A DNA stretch of 64,000 bases from Pelagicoccus enzymogenes (GCF_014803405.1 NZ_JACYFG010000007.1:186001-250000); one strand, 5' to 3'; shown: positions 26,429 through 35,600, numbered from the stretch's first letter. Notes: generated from the sequence alone by a model not told the origin. A program made the numbers and translations.

Positions 26429-27478
26429 ATGGATAGAAACGTAGACCATCAAACGGCTCCCGATCTTCGTGAACCGGCAAAAGATCCCCATGCCTGGAAA
26501 CGTGTGGTGGCCAAGTTTCAGCGGCCTGCGCCTTTGCGGGCGAATTGGCAGCTGGCCAATACGCTGACGCCATATGCGGCGCTTTGGCTGCTCATGTACT
26601 TGACGCTCGGGGTATCGATTTGGCTAACGTTGGGTCTGGCCCTTATGGCAGCGGGGTTCCTGGTGCGCGTTTTCATCATCTTCCACGACTGTACGCACGG
26701 ATCGTTTTTCGCGTCGAAACGTGCCAATTCCGTAGTGGGCTTCGCTACCGGAGTCCTTACCTTCACTCCGTTTGCCCATTGGCGTTGGGAGCATGCCCGG
26801 CACCATGCCTCCTCGGGGGACCTTGACCGGAGAGGTGTTGGCGATGTCAGCACGATGACAGTCGATGAATACGTGAGGGCGTCGATCTGGGAGCGTATCC
26901 GCTATCGAACGATGCGTAATCCGATCACGTTGTTTGTCTTCGCCCCGTTGCTGCTTTTTTTGGTCAGGCAGCGTTTTTCATCGATGGGGGCGGGCCAGCC
27001 TGAGCGGCGCTCCGTACTGTGGACGAACCTTTGCTTGTTGTCGACGGCCGTCATTTTGAGTGGGGTTTATGGCTGGCAGGCGTATCTCTTTATTCAGCTT
27101 GTGATCCTCGGGGTGAGTGGAGCGGCGGGCGTGTGGCTATTCTATGTGCAGCATCAATTTGAGGACGTTTATTGGGAACGCGGAGGCGATTGGGACTTTG
27201 TCGAAGCTGCCTTGAAGGGAAGCTCCTTCTATCGCCTGCCGAAGGTACTGCAATGGCTGTCGGGAAATATCGGATACCATCACGTTCATCATTTGAGCGC
27301 TCGCATCCCCAACTATCGGCTTGAAACCTGTCACCGTTCCGATCCGCTCTTTAGCTCGGTGAAGCCGGTGACCTTGCGGTCGAGCCTGCGCTCGTTACGC
27401 CTGCGCCTTTGGGACGAAGACGCCCAGCGTTTGGTCGGGTTTCGTGAAGTTCGAGACAGCCGCCGCACGGGAAGCTGA
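26429..27478 (+). CDS. Membrane fatty acid desaturase
   Basis: 349-aa integral-membrane di-iron desaturase introducing a double bond in acyl chains of membrane lipids. The three histidine boxes are HDCTHGSF (about residue 91), HARHH (about 127) and HVHHL (about 290). Two pairs of hydrophobic helices flank them. ATG 26429 is chosen because the frame upstream is not protein-like. It lies inside the island but has no island-type promoter on its own strand. Confidence 0.88.
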   Translation: MDRNVDHQTAPDLREPAKDPHAWKRVVAKFQRPAPLRANWQLANTLTPYAALWLLMYLTLGVSIWLTLGLALMAAGFLVRVFIIFHDCTHGSFFASKRANSVVGFATGVLTFTPFAHWRWEHARHHASSGDLDRRGVGDVSTMTVDEYVRASIWERIRYRTMRNPITLFVFAPLLLFLVRQRFSSMGAGQPERRSVLWTNLCLLSTAVILSGVYGWQAYLFIQLVILGVSGAAGVWLFYVQHQFEDVYWERGGDWDFVEAALKGSSFYRLPKVLQWLSGNIGYHHVHHLSARIPNYRLETCHRSDPLFSSVKPVTLRSSLRSLRLRLWDEDAQRLVGFREVRDSRRTGS

Positions 27479-27618
27479 CAAGCGCGATCAAGGAAGTGGC
27501 CCTGCCCGCGTCCTACGGTTCTTGTTCATTTGGATTCGACCCGGCTGCGGTTCAGCTGTCGAGGAGGGCCTGCAGGAGGCGGTCTAGAGGGATGGTGGCG
27601 AAGTCGATGCTTCGGGTT

Positions 27619-29292
27619 TCAGTGATCCCGTGGGAAACGATGGGTGGTGTTTGGTTTGGCATAGTTTAGGTTGCGAATGCGGTCTTTTATAATGGGGACC
27701 AGTGGCGGGGCGACGCTCAGCGAGCGCAAGCCGCAGCGAAGGATTTCCTCGGTATGGCGGCTTCTGCCCGCCAGCTCTCCGCAGAGGGAAAGTGGCAGGT
27801 CAGGAGCATCCGATCGTGCGATTTCCATTAAGCGGAAAATAGCTCGCTGGGAGTCCCGGAAATAGGAGTCCACGGCAGCGTTTTCGCGGTCGGCTGCGAA
27901 TGTGTATTGGGTGAGGTCGTTAGTGCCGAAGCTGGCGAAATCGCAGTGGCTCGCGAATTCCTGGAGGGACAGGGCGGCGGCTGGGGTTTCGATCATGATT
28001 CCCAGTGGGGGAATTTTGCCGCTGCCAAGTTGGCGGGACAGGACGGATAAACGTTCTCGGGTGGCGGTGATATCCTCGGCAAGCGTTGCCATGGGGATGA
28101 GAATTCGGGTATCCGACTCCTTCGAGAGCCTTAGGATGGCTCGGAGCTGCGTATCCAAAAGTTCAGGATACTCGAGGAGGAGGCGAATGCCGCGCCTGCC
28201 GAGGGCGGGATTGGACTCGGCGAGGAATCCTGTAAAGGGAAGTGGTTTGTCCGCTCCGATGTCGAGGAGCCGGATGTTGACGGGCTTGCCTTCAAAAGGC
28301 GCTAGAGTGTGTTGCATCTCTTCCAGCAGTTCGTTTTCGCTGGGCGGCGCGTTCATCCCCAAGTAGGCGAGCTCGGTGCGGTAGAGGCCGACTCCGTCGG
28401 CTCCATTAACGATGGCGCGGTCGGCGTCAGCGCGCGACGCGATATTGGCGAGGACTAGAATGTTGACCCCATCGAGGGTGATGGCCGGTTTGTGCGCCTT
28501 TTGGGAGATCTTCGAGGCCGCCGCTTTTCTTCCGGAAATTTTCTTTTGGAAGGCGGCTTTGCTCTTCTCGCCGGGGTGGAGGACGACGGTTCCCGATTCG
28601 GCATCGACCAGAAGGGTATCGTTCGAATGGATACGCTGGAGGATATTGGGAATTTGAGCGATGCAGGGGAGGCCCATTTCGCGGGCGAAGAGCGCGGCGT
28701 GGGAGCTGGTTCCGCCGTACTCGAGAAGTACGGCTGCGGCGGACTGCTTTGCGAGGAAGACGGTGTCGGAGGGGAGGAGCCGCTTTGCGACCAGGATGCT
28801 GCCGGACGGTAGGTCTTCGAGCCGGTTGACCTTGATGCCGCTGAGGGCGTTGGAGAGTCGGTTGGAAAGATCCTTCATGTCGTCTCCCTTTTGACGCGAG
28901 ATTTGGGACTCCATGAGCAGGAATCGCCTCTCCCAGCGCAGGAAGACGGACCGTACGGCGCTGCTGGCATTGACGAGGTTGTCTCGTATCTCCGATTGGA
29001 GCTCTTTCTTTAGCGACGGGTCGTTGACCATCATCTTGTGGGCTTCGAAGACGGCGCCGAGGCGCGAGTCCATTTCCTTCTCCACCTTGGTGGCGAGGGA
29101 GGCGAGGTCCTCGGAAATGACGTTTGTCGCTTCCTCGAGAAAACTGTATTCCTGTTCGACGTCCGAAGCAACGATGGGTGTGGGAGCGTCCAGGGACCGT
29201 AGTTCGTCGTGGTACACGAAGGCGCATCCTTCGGCAAGTCCTGTGGAAACCGGCTTGCCATTGATCGTTTGTTCTTTCCCGCGCGTGCTCAT
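27619..29292 (-). CDS. ptsI: Phosphoenolpyruvate-protein phosphotransferase (PTS enzyme I)
   Basis: 557-aa EI that takes phosphate from PEP to its His and passes it to HPr. The phospho-His lies in GGTSSHAALFAREMGLPC (about residue 200). The PEP-binding barrel has MIETPAAALS and FASFGTNDLTQYTFAADREN, and the C-terminal Cys is in LSLCGELAG. Slightly shorter than E. coli EI (575). Its ATG overlaps the stop of the S2P gene (ATGA), so translation is coupled. No HPr or EII gene is near; a role in a regulatory rather than sugar-transport PTS is an inference. Confidence 0.93.
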   Translation of the reverse strand: MSTRGKEQTINGKPVSTGLAEGCAFVYHDELRSLDAPTPIVASDVEQEYSFLEEATNVISEDLASLATKVEKEMDSRLGAVFEAHKMMVNDPSLKKELQSEIRDNLVNASSAVRSVFLRWERRFLLMESQISRQKGDDMKDLSNRLSNALSGIKVNRLEDLPSGSILVAKRLLPSDTVFLAKQSAAAVLLEYGGTSSHAALFAREMGLPCIAQIPNILQRIHSNDTLLVDAESGTVVLHPGEKSKAAFQKKISGRKAAASKISQKAHKPAITLDGVNILVLANIASRADADRAIVNGADGVGLYRTELAYLGMNAPPSENELLEEMQHTLAPFEGKPVNIRLLDIGADKPLPFTGFLAESNPALGRRGIRLLLEYPELLDTQLRAILRLSKESDTRILIPMATLAEDITATRERLSVLSRQLGSGKIPPLGIMIETPAAALSLQEFASHCDFASFGTNDLTQYTFAADRENAAVDSYFRDSQRAIFRLMEIARSDAPDLPLSLCGELAGRSRHTEEILRCGLRSLSVAPPLVPIIKDRIRNLNYAKPNTTHRFPRDH

Positions 29293-30434
29293 GGCTGCGG
29301 AGGAGCCGGGGAGTGGGGGGACGTCGTCGCCTTTGTGTGCGGCGTGTCGGCTTGTTCTTGCTGAGCGCTCGCGGAGTGGATGAGGATCATTTCTGCGACG
29401 TGTTCTCGGGTGAGAATTCCGACCAGCTTCTCACCGTTCATCACCGAAAAGGTTGAGCAGCGCTGTCGCGTCATCGACTCCACGGCTTCCTGCAGTGAGG
29501 CGCTCTCTTGGACTTTGGGGCTGTCAGTTAGCATGAATGCCTCGACCCGCCGATCGTGTTGCCCGGTCTTGAGGGCTCTTATGAGGTCCTTGTGAACGAG
29601 CATGCCTAGGGTCTCGCCGTTTTCGACGACGGGGAAATCCTGTTGCGAGCCAGCCAGGATTTGTTCGGCAGCTTGGTCGAGGGTGTCGCTCGGTGAAAGG
29701 GTTCTGAATTGCGATTGGGTGCCGTCGCGAACTTGGAGTCCCTTTAGGGCGAATTCCATTTCGACGATTCCGGCTTCGGCTTGGGCGCCGAGGAATACGA
29801 AGACGGCGATGAAGATGAGGATGGGGTTGTAGAAGAAGCCAACGATGCCGAAAAGGATGGCGAACGCTTGCCCGAAGTTAGCGGCGACGGCGGTGGCTCG
29901 CCGGTGGCCGATCCTCAGGGAAAGAAGCGCTCTGAGGATCCTTCCGCCGTCCATCGGGAAGGCGGGCAGCAGGTTGAAGCCCACGATGGCCAGGTTGATG
30001 GCGAGGAGCTTCCGGTAAGCGTTTCCGGCGCTTAAGCTGAAATCCGTGGCTGCGGATGCGCCTTCGGCTATGAAGATCCAAGCGAATAGAGCGATGGCGA
30101 TGGCGAGGCTGGCGGCGGGGCCGGCGAGGGCGATCCAGAATTCCTGCATCGGTCGGAGGCTTGCGCTTTCCAACCGGGCGACGCCGCCGATCGGGAGCAG
30201 GGTGATGTCGCGGGTCTTGACGCCGTACTCTCGTGCCATGAGGGCGTGCGCCAGCTCGTGGATGAGGACGCAGCAGAAAACGACCACGATGAACGTGACT
30301 GTGCTCAGGGCGCTGTCGAGGCTGCCCGTTGTTCTCCACGTCACCGATCCCAAAAAGGCCAGCAAGAGGAGGAAGGTGAAGTGCAAGTAAAGGTCGATGC
30401 CAAAGATGCGACCGATTTTAAGGGACCATTTCAT
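29289..30434 (-). CDS. Site-2 protease family metalloprotease with CBS domains
   Basis: 381-aa intramembrane zinc protease. The HELAH motif in CVLIHELAHALMAREYG is near residue 65 and the second metal ligand is in NLLPAFPMDGGRILRALL near 160. Six or so hydrophobic helices are followed by two CBS domains (about residues 235-355) that may bind adenosine nucleotides and gate activity. Such proteins cleave membrane-bound regulators. The downstream ptsI overlaps by 4 bases; upstream is the PRC-barrel gene (9-base gap). Confidence 0.9.
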   Translation of the reverse strand: MKWSLKIGRIFGIDLYLHFTFLLLLAFLGSVTWRTTGSLDSALSTVTFIVVVFCCVLIHELAHALMAREYGVKTRDITLLPIGGVARLESASLRPMQEFWIALAGPAASLAIAIALFAWIFIAEGASAATDFSLSAGNAYRKLLAINLAIVGFNLLPAFPMDGGRILRALLSLRIGHRRATAVAANFGQAFAILFGIVGFFYNPILIFIAVFVFLGAQAEAGIVEMEFALKGLQVRDGTQSQFRTLSPSDTLDQAAEQILAGSQQDFPVVENGETLGMLVHKDLIRALKTGQHDRRVEAFMLTDSPKVQESASLQEAVESMTRQRCSTFSVMNGEKLVGILTREHVAEMILIHSASAQQEQADTPHTKATTSPHSPAPPQP

Positions 30435-30443
30435 AAGCGGTCT

Positions 30444-31136
30444 TCAAGCAGTTCCTGCTTTGTCTGGAAGCGGTTCCAGGCTTTGTTCTAAGTGAGGGAT
30501 ATGGGCCTCGCGTACCTCGCTCCGAGAGAGCTTGGTAAGGAGTGTACGGTTTTCCCGGTCGATGCTCTCGACGAAACGGGCGGGAAGCCCGACTCGCCAC
30601 TGCCTGAACCATTGCTTCGACTCGATCAGGAACTCGGTTGCCGCCCACTGCTGGATATCGAGGGCCACGGATTGGAGTTTGCCCGCCGCGCCGTCATTGG
30701 TTTCTAAGCGATAACCGGTTGCGGACTTCAAGCTGTGAAGCCCATTGCGGTGAAATGAACTGGGTGGAAGGAGTGCGGGGCCATGGGAGCGGTTTCCCTG
30801 GCCTGAGGTTTCCCAATGGCTGGGCAGGAAATGGGATGTATCAAGGTCTAGCGAAGAGGGCGGGGCGCTTGCGTTGTCACAGTCTACGGTTGGGAGGTGG
30901 GCGATCCGCTCGCGTGCGCGCTTGATCATTGTCCAGCCAGGGTGGCCAAGGAGACTTGGCTGGACGCACGGCGCCGCGACGAGTGCCAGCCTGCCGTCGA
31001 ACCACGCATGTGTCTTGACGACGATGTAGCAGATTTTCCAATACGATGGATCGACGTAAAAGTCTGTAACGTAGCCGAACGCTCCGTCGGTAGCGAGGGC
31101 GGGCATGCCAAATAGCGTGTGGGAATCGCGCATCAT
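30444..31136 (-). CDS. PRC-barrel domain protein
   Basis: 230-aa soluble protein with two PRC-barrel-like units: residues 8-70 (LFGMPALATDGAFGYVTDFYVDPSYWKICYIVV) and about 135-205 (GYRLETNDGAAGKLQSVALD). PRC-barrels occur in RNA-processing, photosynthetic and stress proteins. ATG 31136 and ATG 31133 are adjacent. Member of the four-gene run DUF3309-PRC-S2P-ptsI, driven by the island-motif promoter at 31375-31419. Confidence 0.82.
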   Translation of the reverse strand: MMRDSHTLFGMPALATDGAFGYVTDFYVDPSYWKICYIVVKTHAWFDGRLALVAAPCVQPSLLGHPGWTMIKRARERIAHLPTVDCDNASAPPSSLDLDTSHFLPSHWETSGQGNRSHGPALLPPSSFHRNGLHSLKSATGYRLETNDGAAGKLQSVALDIQQWAATEFLIESKQWFRQWRVGLPARFVESIDRENRTLLTKLSRSEVREAHIPHLEQSLEPLPDKAGTA

Positions 31137-31186
31137 AAGTCCTAGCTGCCGAACGGTATCAGAAAGGCGGGTCCTCTCAGTGTGCT

Positions 31187-31327
31187 CTACCGGAGGAGCA
31201 GAATGAGCGCGAGTATCGCGAGCAGGGTTCCGCTTGGGTAGTAGCCCCAGTCGCGGCTGTGCGACCAGCGCGGAAGGGCGCCCACAATGAGGAATAATAG
31301 GACTGCGACGAATGCGGAGTGGGTCAT
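31187..31327 (-). CDS. Small membrane protein, DUF3309 family
   Basis: 46-aa protein: hydrophobic helix, then GALPRWSHSRDWGYYPSG, then a second helix ending ILLLR. The GALP-W-HSR-WGY-PSG core is the DUF3309 signature. Function unknown; the family is common in bacteria with stress-gene clusters. Its predicted transcript starts about 41 bases upstream from an island-motif promoter, and it would be the first gene of the DUF3309-PRC-S2P-ptsI operon (50-base gap to the next gene). Confidence 0.8.
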   Translation of the reverse strand: MTHSAFVAVLLFLIVGALPRWSHSRDWGYYPSGTLLAILALILLLR

Positions 31328-31374
31328 GGTGTTGCTAGGCCGTTTCCATTGTGAAGTCAGCTTTTACCAGTTCG

Positions 31375-31419
31375 ATTGTACCTGAAGCGCGACGCCAGCG
31401 CTACGGGGTCTAGACCTAC
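31375..31419 (-). promoter_or_regulatory. Island-motif promoter (DUF3309-PRC-S2P-ptsI operon)
   Basis: Element GTAGGTCTAGACCCC, 24-nt gap, -10 TACAAT. Start site about 31368, 41-base leader. The element contains the perfect palindrome GGTCTAGACC. Confidence 0.75.
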
Positions 31420-31484
31420 CACTCCCTCGTTTGATTCTCGGTTTAAAGGAGAGGGAACGCAATGCTATCAGGCGACAGGTCGTC

Positions 31485-31820
31485 TTATTCTGAAGGTTGT
31501 TTGCCGACTTCGTCGCGCAGATGGTCTATTTCGTTCATCAACGAGCAGACGAGTTTTACGGCAGCTGTGTTGAGCTGATAGGTCCGCTTGAGATGCCTGA
31601 TGCGTTGCAGCGCTACGATAGAGCTTGGGTCGAAGCGCCAACCGTCGCGCTGAGGCTCGGACAAGGTGGAAATGAATCCGTAGCGACAGTACACGGCAAT
31701 CTGAAATCGGGGCACATGGGTGATACGCACGACTTCTTCGATCGAATATGAGTCGTCCACGGAATAGATCTCGGGGATAAGGGTGATGGTTTGCGAGGGA
31801 GTTGGGTTTGATTTTCTCAT
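31485..31820 (-). CDS. cbpM: Chaperone modulator CbpM (MerR-like)
   Basis: 111-aa protein with an N-terminal MerR-like helix-turn-helix (YSIEEVVRITHVPRFQIAVYCRYGF) and the C-terminal CbpM helices (SIVALQRIRHLKRTYQLNTAAVKLVCSLMNEIDHLRDEV). CbpM binds and inhibits the DnaJ-like CbpA. The start 31820 is fixed by an ATGA overlap with the end of the extended cbpA frame. Codon order cbpA-cbpM is the usual one. Confidence 0.85.
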   Translation of the reverse strand: MRKSNPTPSQTITLIPEIYSVDDSYSIEEVVRITHVPRFQIAVYCRYGFISTLSEPQRDGWRFDPSSIVALQRIRHLKRTYQLNTAAVKLVCSLMNEIDHLRDEVGKQPSE

Positions 31821-32794
31821 AGTACGGTTTCGGTTGTTCGCTCGCTTACGGGGTGTGTGGAAGCTTCGCGAAGCTGTTTCCAAAGTGCTTCTTCACTGGA
31901 GGTGAGAGTCTTAGGTATTGAAATATCAACGACGACGATGAGGTCGCATCGGGTTTGCTTGGGACCGTTCGGTAGGCCGTGTTTGCGAACGCGATGTCGA
32001 GTTCCATTTTAGGTGGAGGCGGGTATGTTGACTTTGATGGCACTCTCCAAACTCGGGACTTTGGCTTTCAATCCGAGCATTGTGTCCCAAGGCGCTAGTT
32101 CGAGCTCGAAAAGCAGGTCTGAGCCATTGACTTGAAATTCTGGATGGGCTCCGTAGCGAATACGTGGATACAAGTAGCCAGAGAGGCCGGAACCGGAGCC
32201 GGGGCTTCCTTTGCCCGGGACGCGAATAGGGCGAGCTTGCTGTGCCCCTGCTGGTATGCGTACCTTTAAGGAGCGTGGCTCGATCTTGCCAGACAGAGGG
32301 TCCGCACGTTTCACAGAGACGTCCCGCACTGTGCCTCTTAGGACTTCGCCGAGCGTAATTGGAATTTCGCCTTCGAAATCCAAGCCTTTCCGAATGGAAG
32401 AATAGCCTTCCGCTGTATCTCCATGGCGGGTCTCGAAGCTGGGGGTGAAGTATTGCTCGAAAAAGTCGCTGAAGCCGGTACCCGAAAAATGGAATTCGGG
32501 GCGTCCGGTTTTACTCGAGGTCCCAGCCTGCCATCGCGGCTGCTGGGCGCAAAGGCGAGCGGGTTCGTTGTGTTCAGATGCTAGAGTGTCGTACTTGAAG
32601 CGTTTTGCGGAGTCGCTAAGTACTTCGTTTGCCTCGTTGATGGCGGCGAACTTATCTGCGGCGCCGTCCCTCTCCTTGGTGACGTCCGGATGGTAACGGC
32701 GGGCGAGCGCTTGGAATGCTTTCTTGATATCAGCCTGGGTCGCCGTTCGCTCGACTCCGAGTGTCTGGTAATAATCCTTGAAATCGACTGACAT
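31817..32794 (-). CDS. cbpA: CbpA-type DnaJ co-chaperone interrupted by an in-frame UAA
   Basis: J-domain with the HPD motif (RRYHPDVTKE, residues about 33-42), Gly/Phe-poor linker, and DnaJ C-terminal beta domains. Translation from 32794 stops at TAA 32011-32009 after 261 residues, in the sequence VNIPAST. The same frame then runs on uninterrupted for 63 codons with perfectly conserved DnaJ C-terminal sequence (GLPNGPKQTRCDLIVVVDISIPKTL) to a TGA that overlaps the cbpM ATG. Relatives commonly have Gln after the Thr, so a single CAA-to-TAA change explains the stop. Either a very recent nonsense mutation, a sequencing error, or read-through. Coordinates cover the extended frame. Confidence 0.88.
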
Positions 32795-32827
32795 GGGAAG
32801 GCTCTCGATTAGTGAATCGGCCTATCG

Positions 32828-32872
32828 ATTATAAGGTAGTTGAAACGAGAAAGCGATGGGGTGTTGCCCGCC
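32828..32872 (-). promoter_or_regulatory. Island-motif promoter (cbpA-cbpM)
   Basis: Element GGCGGGCAACACCCC, 24-nt gap, perfect -10 TATAAT (32833-32828). Start about 32821, leader about 26 bases. Back to back with the promoter at 32900-32944. Confidence 0.8.
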
Positions 32873-32899
32873 TGTTTCCAGGTGGCTTGTTCGCTTGAG

Positions 32900-32944
32900 G
32901 GCGGGTTACGCCCCATACCCAGTTTGATGCCAATTGGGTAATCT
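32900..32944 (+). promoter_or_regulatory. Island-motif promoter (DUF3185 gene 1)
   Basis: Element GGCGGGTTACGCCCC, 24-nt gap, -10 TAATCT. Start about 32951, leader about 77 bases. Confidence 0.7.
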
Positions 32945-33027
32945 ATCCCCTTTGTAGTCTGCTGGGTTTTTTCGGTACAAGAGCCTTGGTTTTTCTTCCT
33001 CCATAACCTGATTGGTTAATTAACATT

Positions 33028-33225
33028 ATGAAAACTTTCTTTATTATAAGCAGGTTCGCAATTGCGTTTGCGTTGGTTGCTTATGGGCTGAGCCGGGCGA
33101 ATTCATTCGATACGATTATTACTCGATTTTTCTTTGATTTGCCGCGAGACGAGTCTTTGTTTGTTCTATGTGGGGGGATCGTAATGGCAGCGTACTCGAC
33201 TTGGCGGCTAATAGCAGCTGATTAG
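33028..33225 (+). CDS. Small membrane protein, DUF3185-like
   Basis: 65-aa protein with two hydrophobic helices (residues 4-24 and 43-60) around a loop FFFDLPRDESLFVLCGG. Same plan as the DUF3185 protein at 37371, where the loop is FFTGSPTDEAIWMLAGG. Function unknown. Preceded by an island-motif promoter. Confidence 0.75.
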   Translation: MKTFFIISRFAIAFALVAYGLSRANSFDTIITRFFFDLPRDESLFVLCGGIVMAAYSTWRLIAAD

Positions 33226-33289
33226 AATAGATCGGCGTGAGCTGCGATAGTTGGGTAAGAGCATACTGATCAGGACCATTTCGCTTGCA

Positions 33290-33334
33290 TCAGGGTTACA
33301 CCCCATGGATCCGGACATGAAATAAGAGTATGTT
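33290..33334 (+). promoter_or_regulatory. Island-motif promoter (rpoZ-groEL)
   Basis: Element TCAGGGTTACACCCC, 24-nt gap, -10 TATGTT. Start about 33341, leader about 60 bases. Confidence 0.75.
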
Positions 33335-33400
33335 GAGTGTCGTGCCTCAAGGTATCATTTCGAATAAACGGCCATTGGAGTCTTGTGGAATCTATTTTAT

Positions 33401-33613
33401 ATGAAAGACGAACTGATCAAGGCAGCACGTAAAATTGTTTCCGATCCCTATGTTCTGGTAAATGTTGTATCGCGGCGCGTGAAACAGTTGCGGCAAGGCA
33501 GCAAGCCAATGGTGGAGTCGTTGGAGAAGCTGGCGCTTGAGGACGTCGCCCTCCGAGAAATAATCGAAGGAAAGATCAGCTACGAGCTAAGTTCTGGAAA
33601 AGTACCGTATTGA
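33401..33613 (+). CDS. rpoZ: RNA polymerase omega subunit (RpoZ)
   Basis: 70-aa small polymerase subunit. The conserved helix-turn core PYVLVNVVSRRVKQLRQGSKPMV and ALREIIEGKISYEL match omega. ATG 33401 (MKDELIKAARKI) is preferred over an earlier 33383 start. Whether this is the only omega of the genome or an island paralogue cannot be told here; its place next to groEL under a stress-type promoter is unusual. Groups with groEL, 145 bases downstream. Confidence 0.8.
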   Translation: MKDELIKAARKIVSDPYVLVNVVSRRVKQLRQGSKPMVESLEKLALEDVALREIIEGKISYELSSGKVPY

Positions 33614-33758
33614 TAATACCGGTGACGAAAAGTCCTCAAATTTTGAGAGCAGGTGTGAGGAGAAATCCCATTGGGTATGTGAATAAGAAAAGCCCATTGA
33701 GGAGGGACCAATCGGTTCTACTGCAATTGGGGGGATCAATTTTTATAAAGATAAATTT

Positions 33759-35381
33759 ATGGCATCGAAACAACTTATGTTCGACGAGGCAGCGCGTCGC
33801 AAAATACTACGCGGCGTCGAGCTGCTGACACGTTCGGTCAAGGTTACCTTAGGTCCGAAAGGGCGTAGCGTGGTGATTGATCGTTCTTACGGAACTCCCA
33901 TTGTGACCAAGGATGGTGTAACCGTGGCGAAGGAGATCACGCTTTCAGATCCCTACGAGAACATGGGGGCCCAGATGGTCAAGGAGGCGGCGTCCCATAC
34001 CTCGGACATCGCAGGTGATGGCACCACGACCGCGACAGTGCTGGCCGAGTCCATCTACCGGGAAGGGATCAAGCATGTTGCGGCTGGGGCAAACCCGATT
34101 TTTCTCAAGCGCGGCATCGACCGGGCGGTAGAGGCTGCCGTTCTGGAGCTCGCTCGCATTTCTAAGCCAGTGTGGACAGTTGAGGAGATTCGGCAGGTCG
34201 CGACCGTCTCCGCCAATTGGGAAAGCGGAATCGGAGAGATCATCGCAAATGCCATGAACCAGGTCGGCAAGGATGGCAGCATCACGATCGAAGAAGGCAA
34301 GTCGGTTGAGACGACGCTGGAAGTGGTCGAAGGGATGCAGTTCGATCGCGGCTACCTGTCCTCCTATTTCGTGACCAATAGTGAAACGATGGATACGGAC
34401 TTGGAAGACGCCTATGTATTGCTCCACGAAAAGAAGGTGGCTCGTTTGCAAGATATCCTGCCGCTACTGCAGTCGATCTCGGAGTCGGGCAAGCCGCTCT
34501 TGGTGATCGCGGAAGACATCACCGGCGAAGCCTTGGCCACGTTGGTTGTGAACCGCTTGCGCGGCAGCTTGAATACATGCGCGGTGAGGGCTCCTGGCTT
34601 TGGGGAGCGCCGCAGGGACTTCATGGAAGATATCGCAAGCTTTACCGGCGGGCGCTTTGTCACCGAGGACCTTGGCCTGACTTTGGAAGGACTTACGCTT
34701 GAGGATTTAGGCCGGGTCAAGCGCGTCCGGGTCGATAAAGACTCTACGATTCTGTACTCGGACGGGCAGCATGCGGCAGGAATCGCCGCTCGGGTGAAGA
34801 AAATCCGCCGGCAGCTGGAGGAAACCACATCGGACTTTGATAGGGAGAATCTGCAGGCACGTCTGGCCAAGCTGGCCGGCGGGGTGGCGGTTATCTACGT
34901 GGGGGCGGCTACTGAGTTCGAAATGAAGGAGAAGAAGGCTCGTGTGGAGGATGCCTTGCATGCGACACGGGCTGCCGTAGAAGAGGGAATCGTGCCGGGC
35001 GGGGGAGTGGCGTTGCTGCGTTGCCGCGCGGCAGTGGAGGCCTTGAGGTATTCAGGGGACGAGCAGCTCGGGATAGAGATCGTGCGCCGTGCCTTGTCCT
35101 CGCCCATTCAAGCGCTGTGCGAGAATGCCGGCGTTGAAGGATCCGTGGTCGTAGTGGAGGTCGCAAGGGCAGTAGGGAACAATGGATACAACGTAGCGAC
35201 TGGAGCTTATGAAGACTTGTTGCTCAGCGGTGTCGTCGATCCCACGAAAGTGACGCGAGTCGCGTTGCAGAATGCGGCTTCGATTGCTGGGCTATTGCTG
35301 ACTACCGAGTGCATGATCGTGGATTTCGAGGAAACGAAGCATGCCGCCCAAAGGCGTGGGTCTGCAGGAGCCTTGAGCTGA
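33759..35381 (+). CDS. groL: Chaperonin GroEL, probably a secondary copy
   Basis: 540-aa 60-kDa chaperonin subunit that folds proteins in an ATP-driven double ring. [19 protein letters not shown], the ATP-site [12 protein letters not shown] (catalytic Asp about residue 86), and [22 protein letters not shown] are intact. It lacks the Gly-Gly-Met C-terminal repeats (ends RRGSAGALS) and has no groES beside it. Both features suggest a specialised paralogue sharing GroES from another locus. Possibly cotranscribed with rpoZ. Confidence 0.93.
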   Translation: MASKQLMFDEAARRKILRGVELLTRSVKVTLGPKGRSVVIDRSYGTPIVTKDGVTVAKEITLSDPYENMGAQMVKEAASHTSDIAGDGTTTATVLAESIYREGIKHVAAGANPIFLKRGIDRAVEAAVLELARISKPVWTVEEIRQVATVSANWESGIGEIIANAMNQVGKDGSITIEEGKSVETTLEVVEGMQFDRGYLSSYFVTNSETMDTDLEDAYVLLHEKKVARLQDILPLLQSISESGKPLLVIAEDITGEALATLVVNRLRGSLNTCAVRAPGFGERRRDFMEDIASFTGGRFVTEDLGLTLEGLTLEDLGRVKRVRVDKDSTILYSDGQHAAGIAARVKKIRRQLEETTSDFDRENLQARLAKLAGGVAVIYVGAATEFEMKEKKARVEDALHATRAAVEEGIVPGGGVALLRCRAAVEALRYSGDEQLGIEIVRRALSSPIQALCENAGVEGSVVVVEVARAVGNNGYNVATGAYEDLLLSGVVDPTKVTRVALQNAASIAGLLLTTECMIVDFEETKHAAQRRGSAGALS

Positions 35382-35498
35382 GTCGCGGCGTGGTCCATGG
35401 CGCCCGTGCTGCAGGGTTTGTTCTCGAACTGGCGAGCGAGTTCGAGCTATTCGTTGCTGCGGTGCAGAGGCCATTGCGTCTTAAAACGCGAGCTCGCA

Positions 35499-35574
35499 GT
35501 AGGGTGCGGCACTCGTACCGTCCCGCAGAGTATATATCAATCCATCGCGGGACGGGGCGAGCGCCGCGCCCTAC
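35499..35574. repeat. REP/BIME-like nested inverted repeat (copy 2)
   Basis: Starts GTAGGGTGCGGC and ends GCCGCGCCCTAC. Inner pair CCGTCCCGC (35518-35526) / GCGGGACGG (35547-35555) encloses an AT-rich loop. Same outer ends as the element at 24388-24460, different interior. Confidence 0.6.
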
Positions 35575-35600
35575 GTTAGGTGTAACCTAGCAGATTACGA

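Noticed and set aside
33660-33710. Possible motif promoter directly before groEL (AGGAGAAATCCCA region)
   Set aside because: It matches only the GG, A and CCC columns and the -10 at 24 nt would be CATTGA; below the standard of the others.
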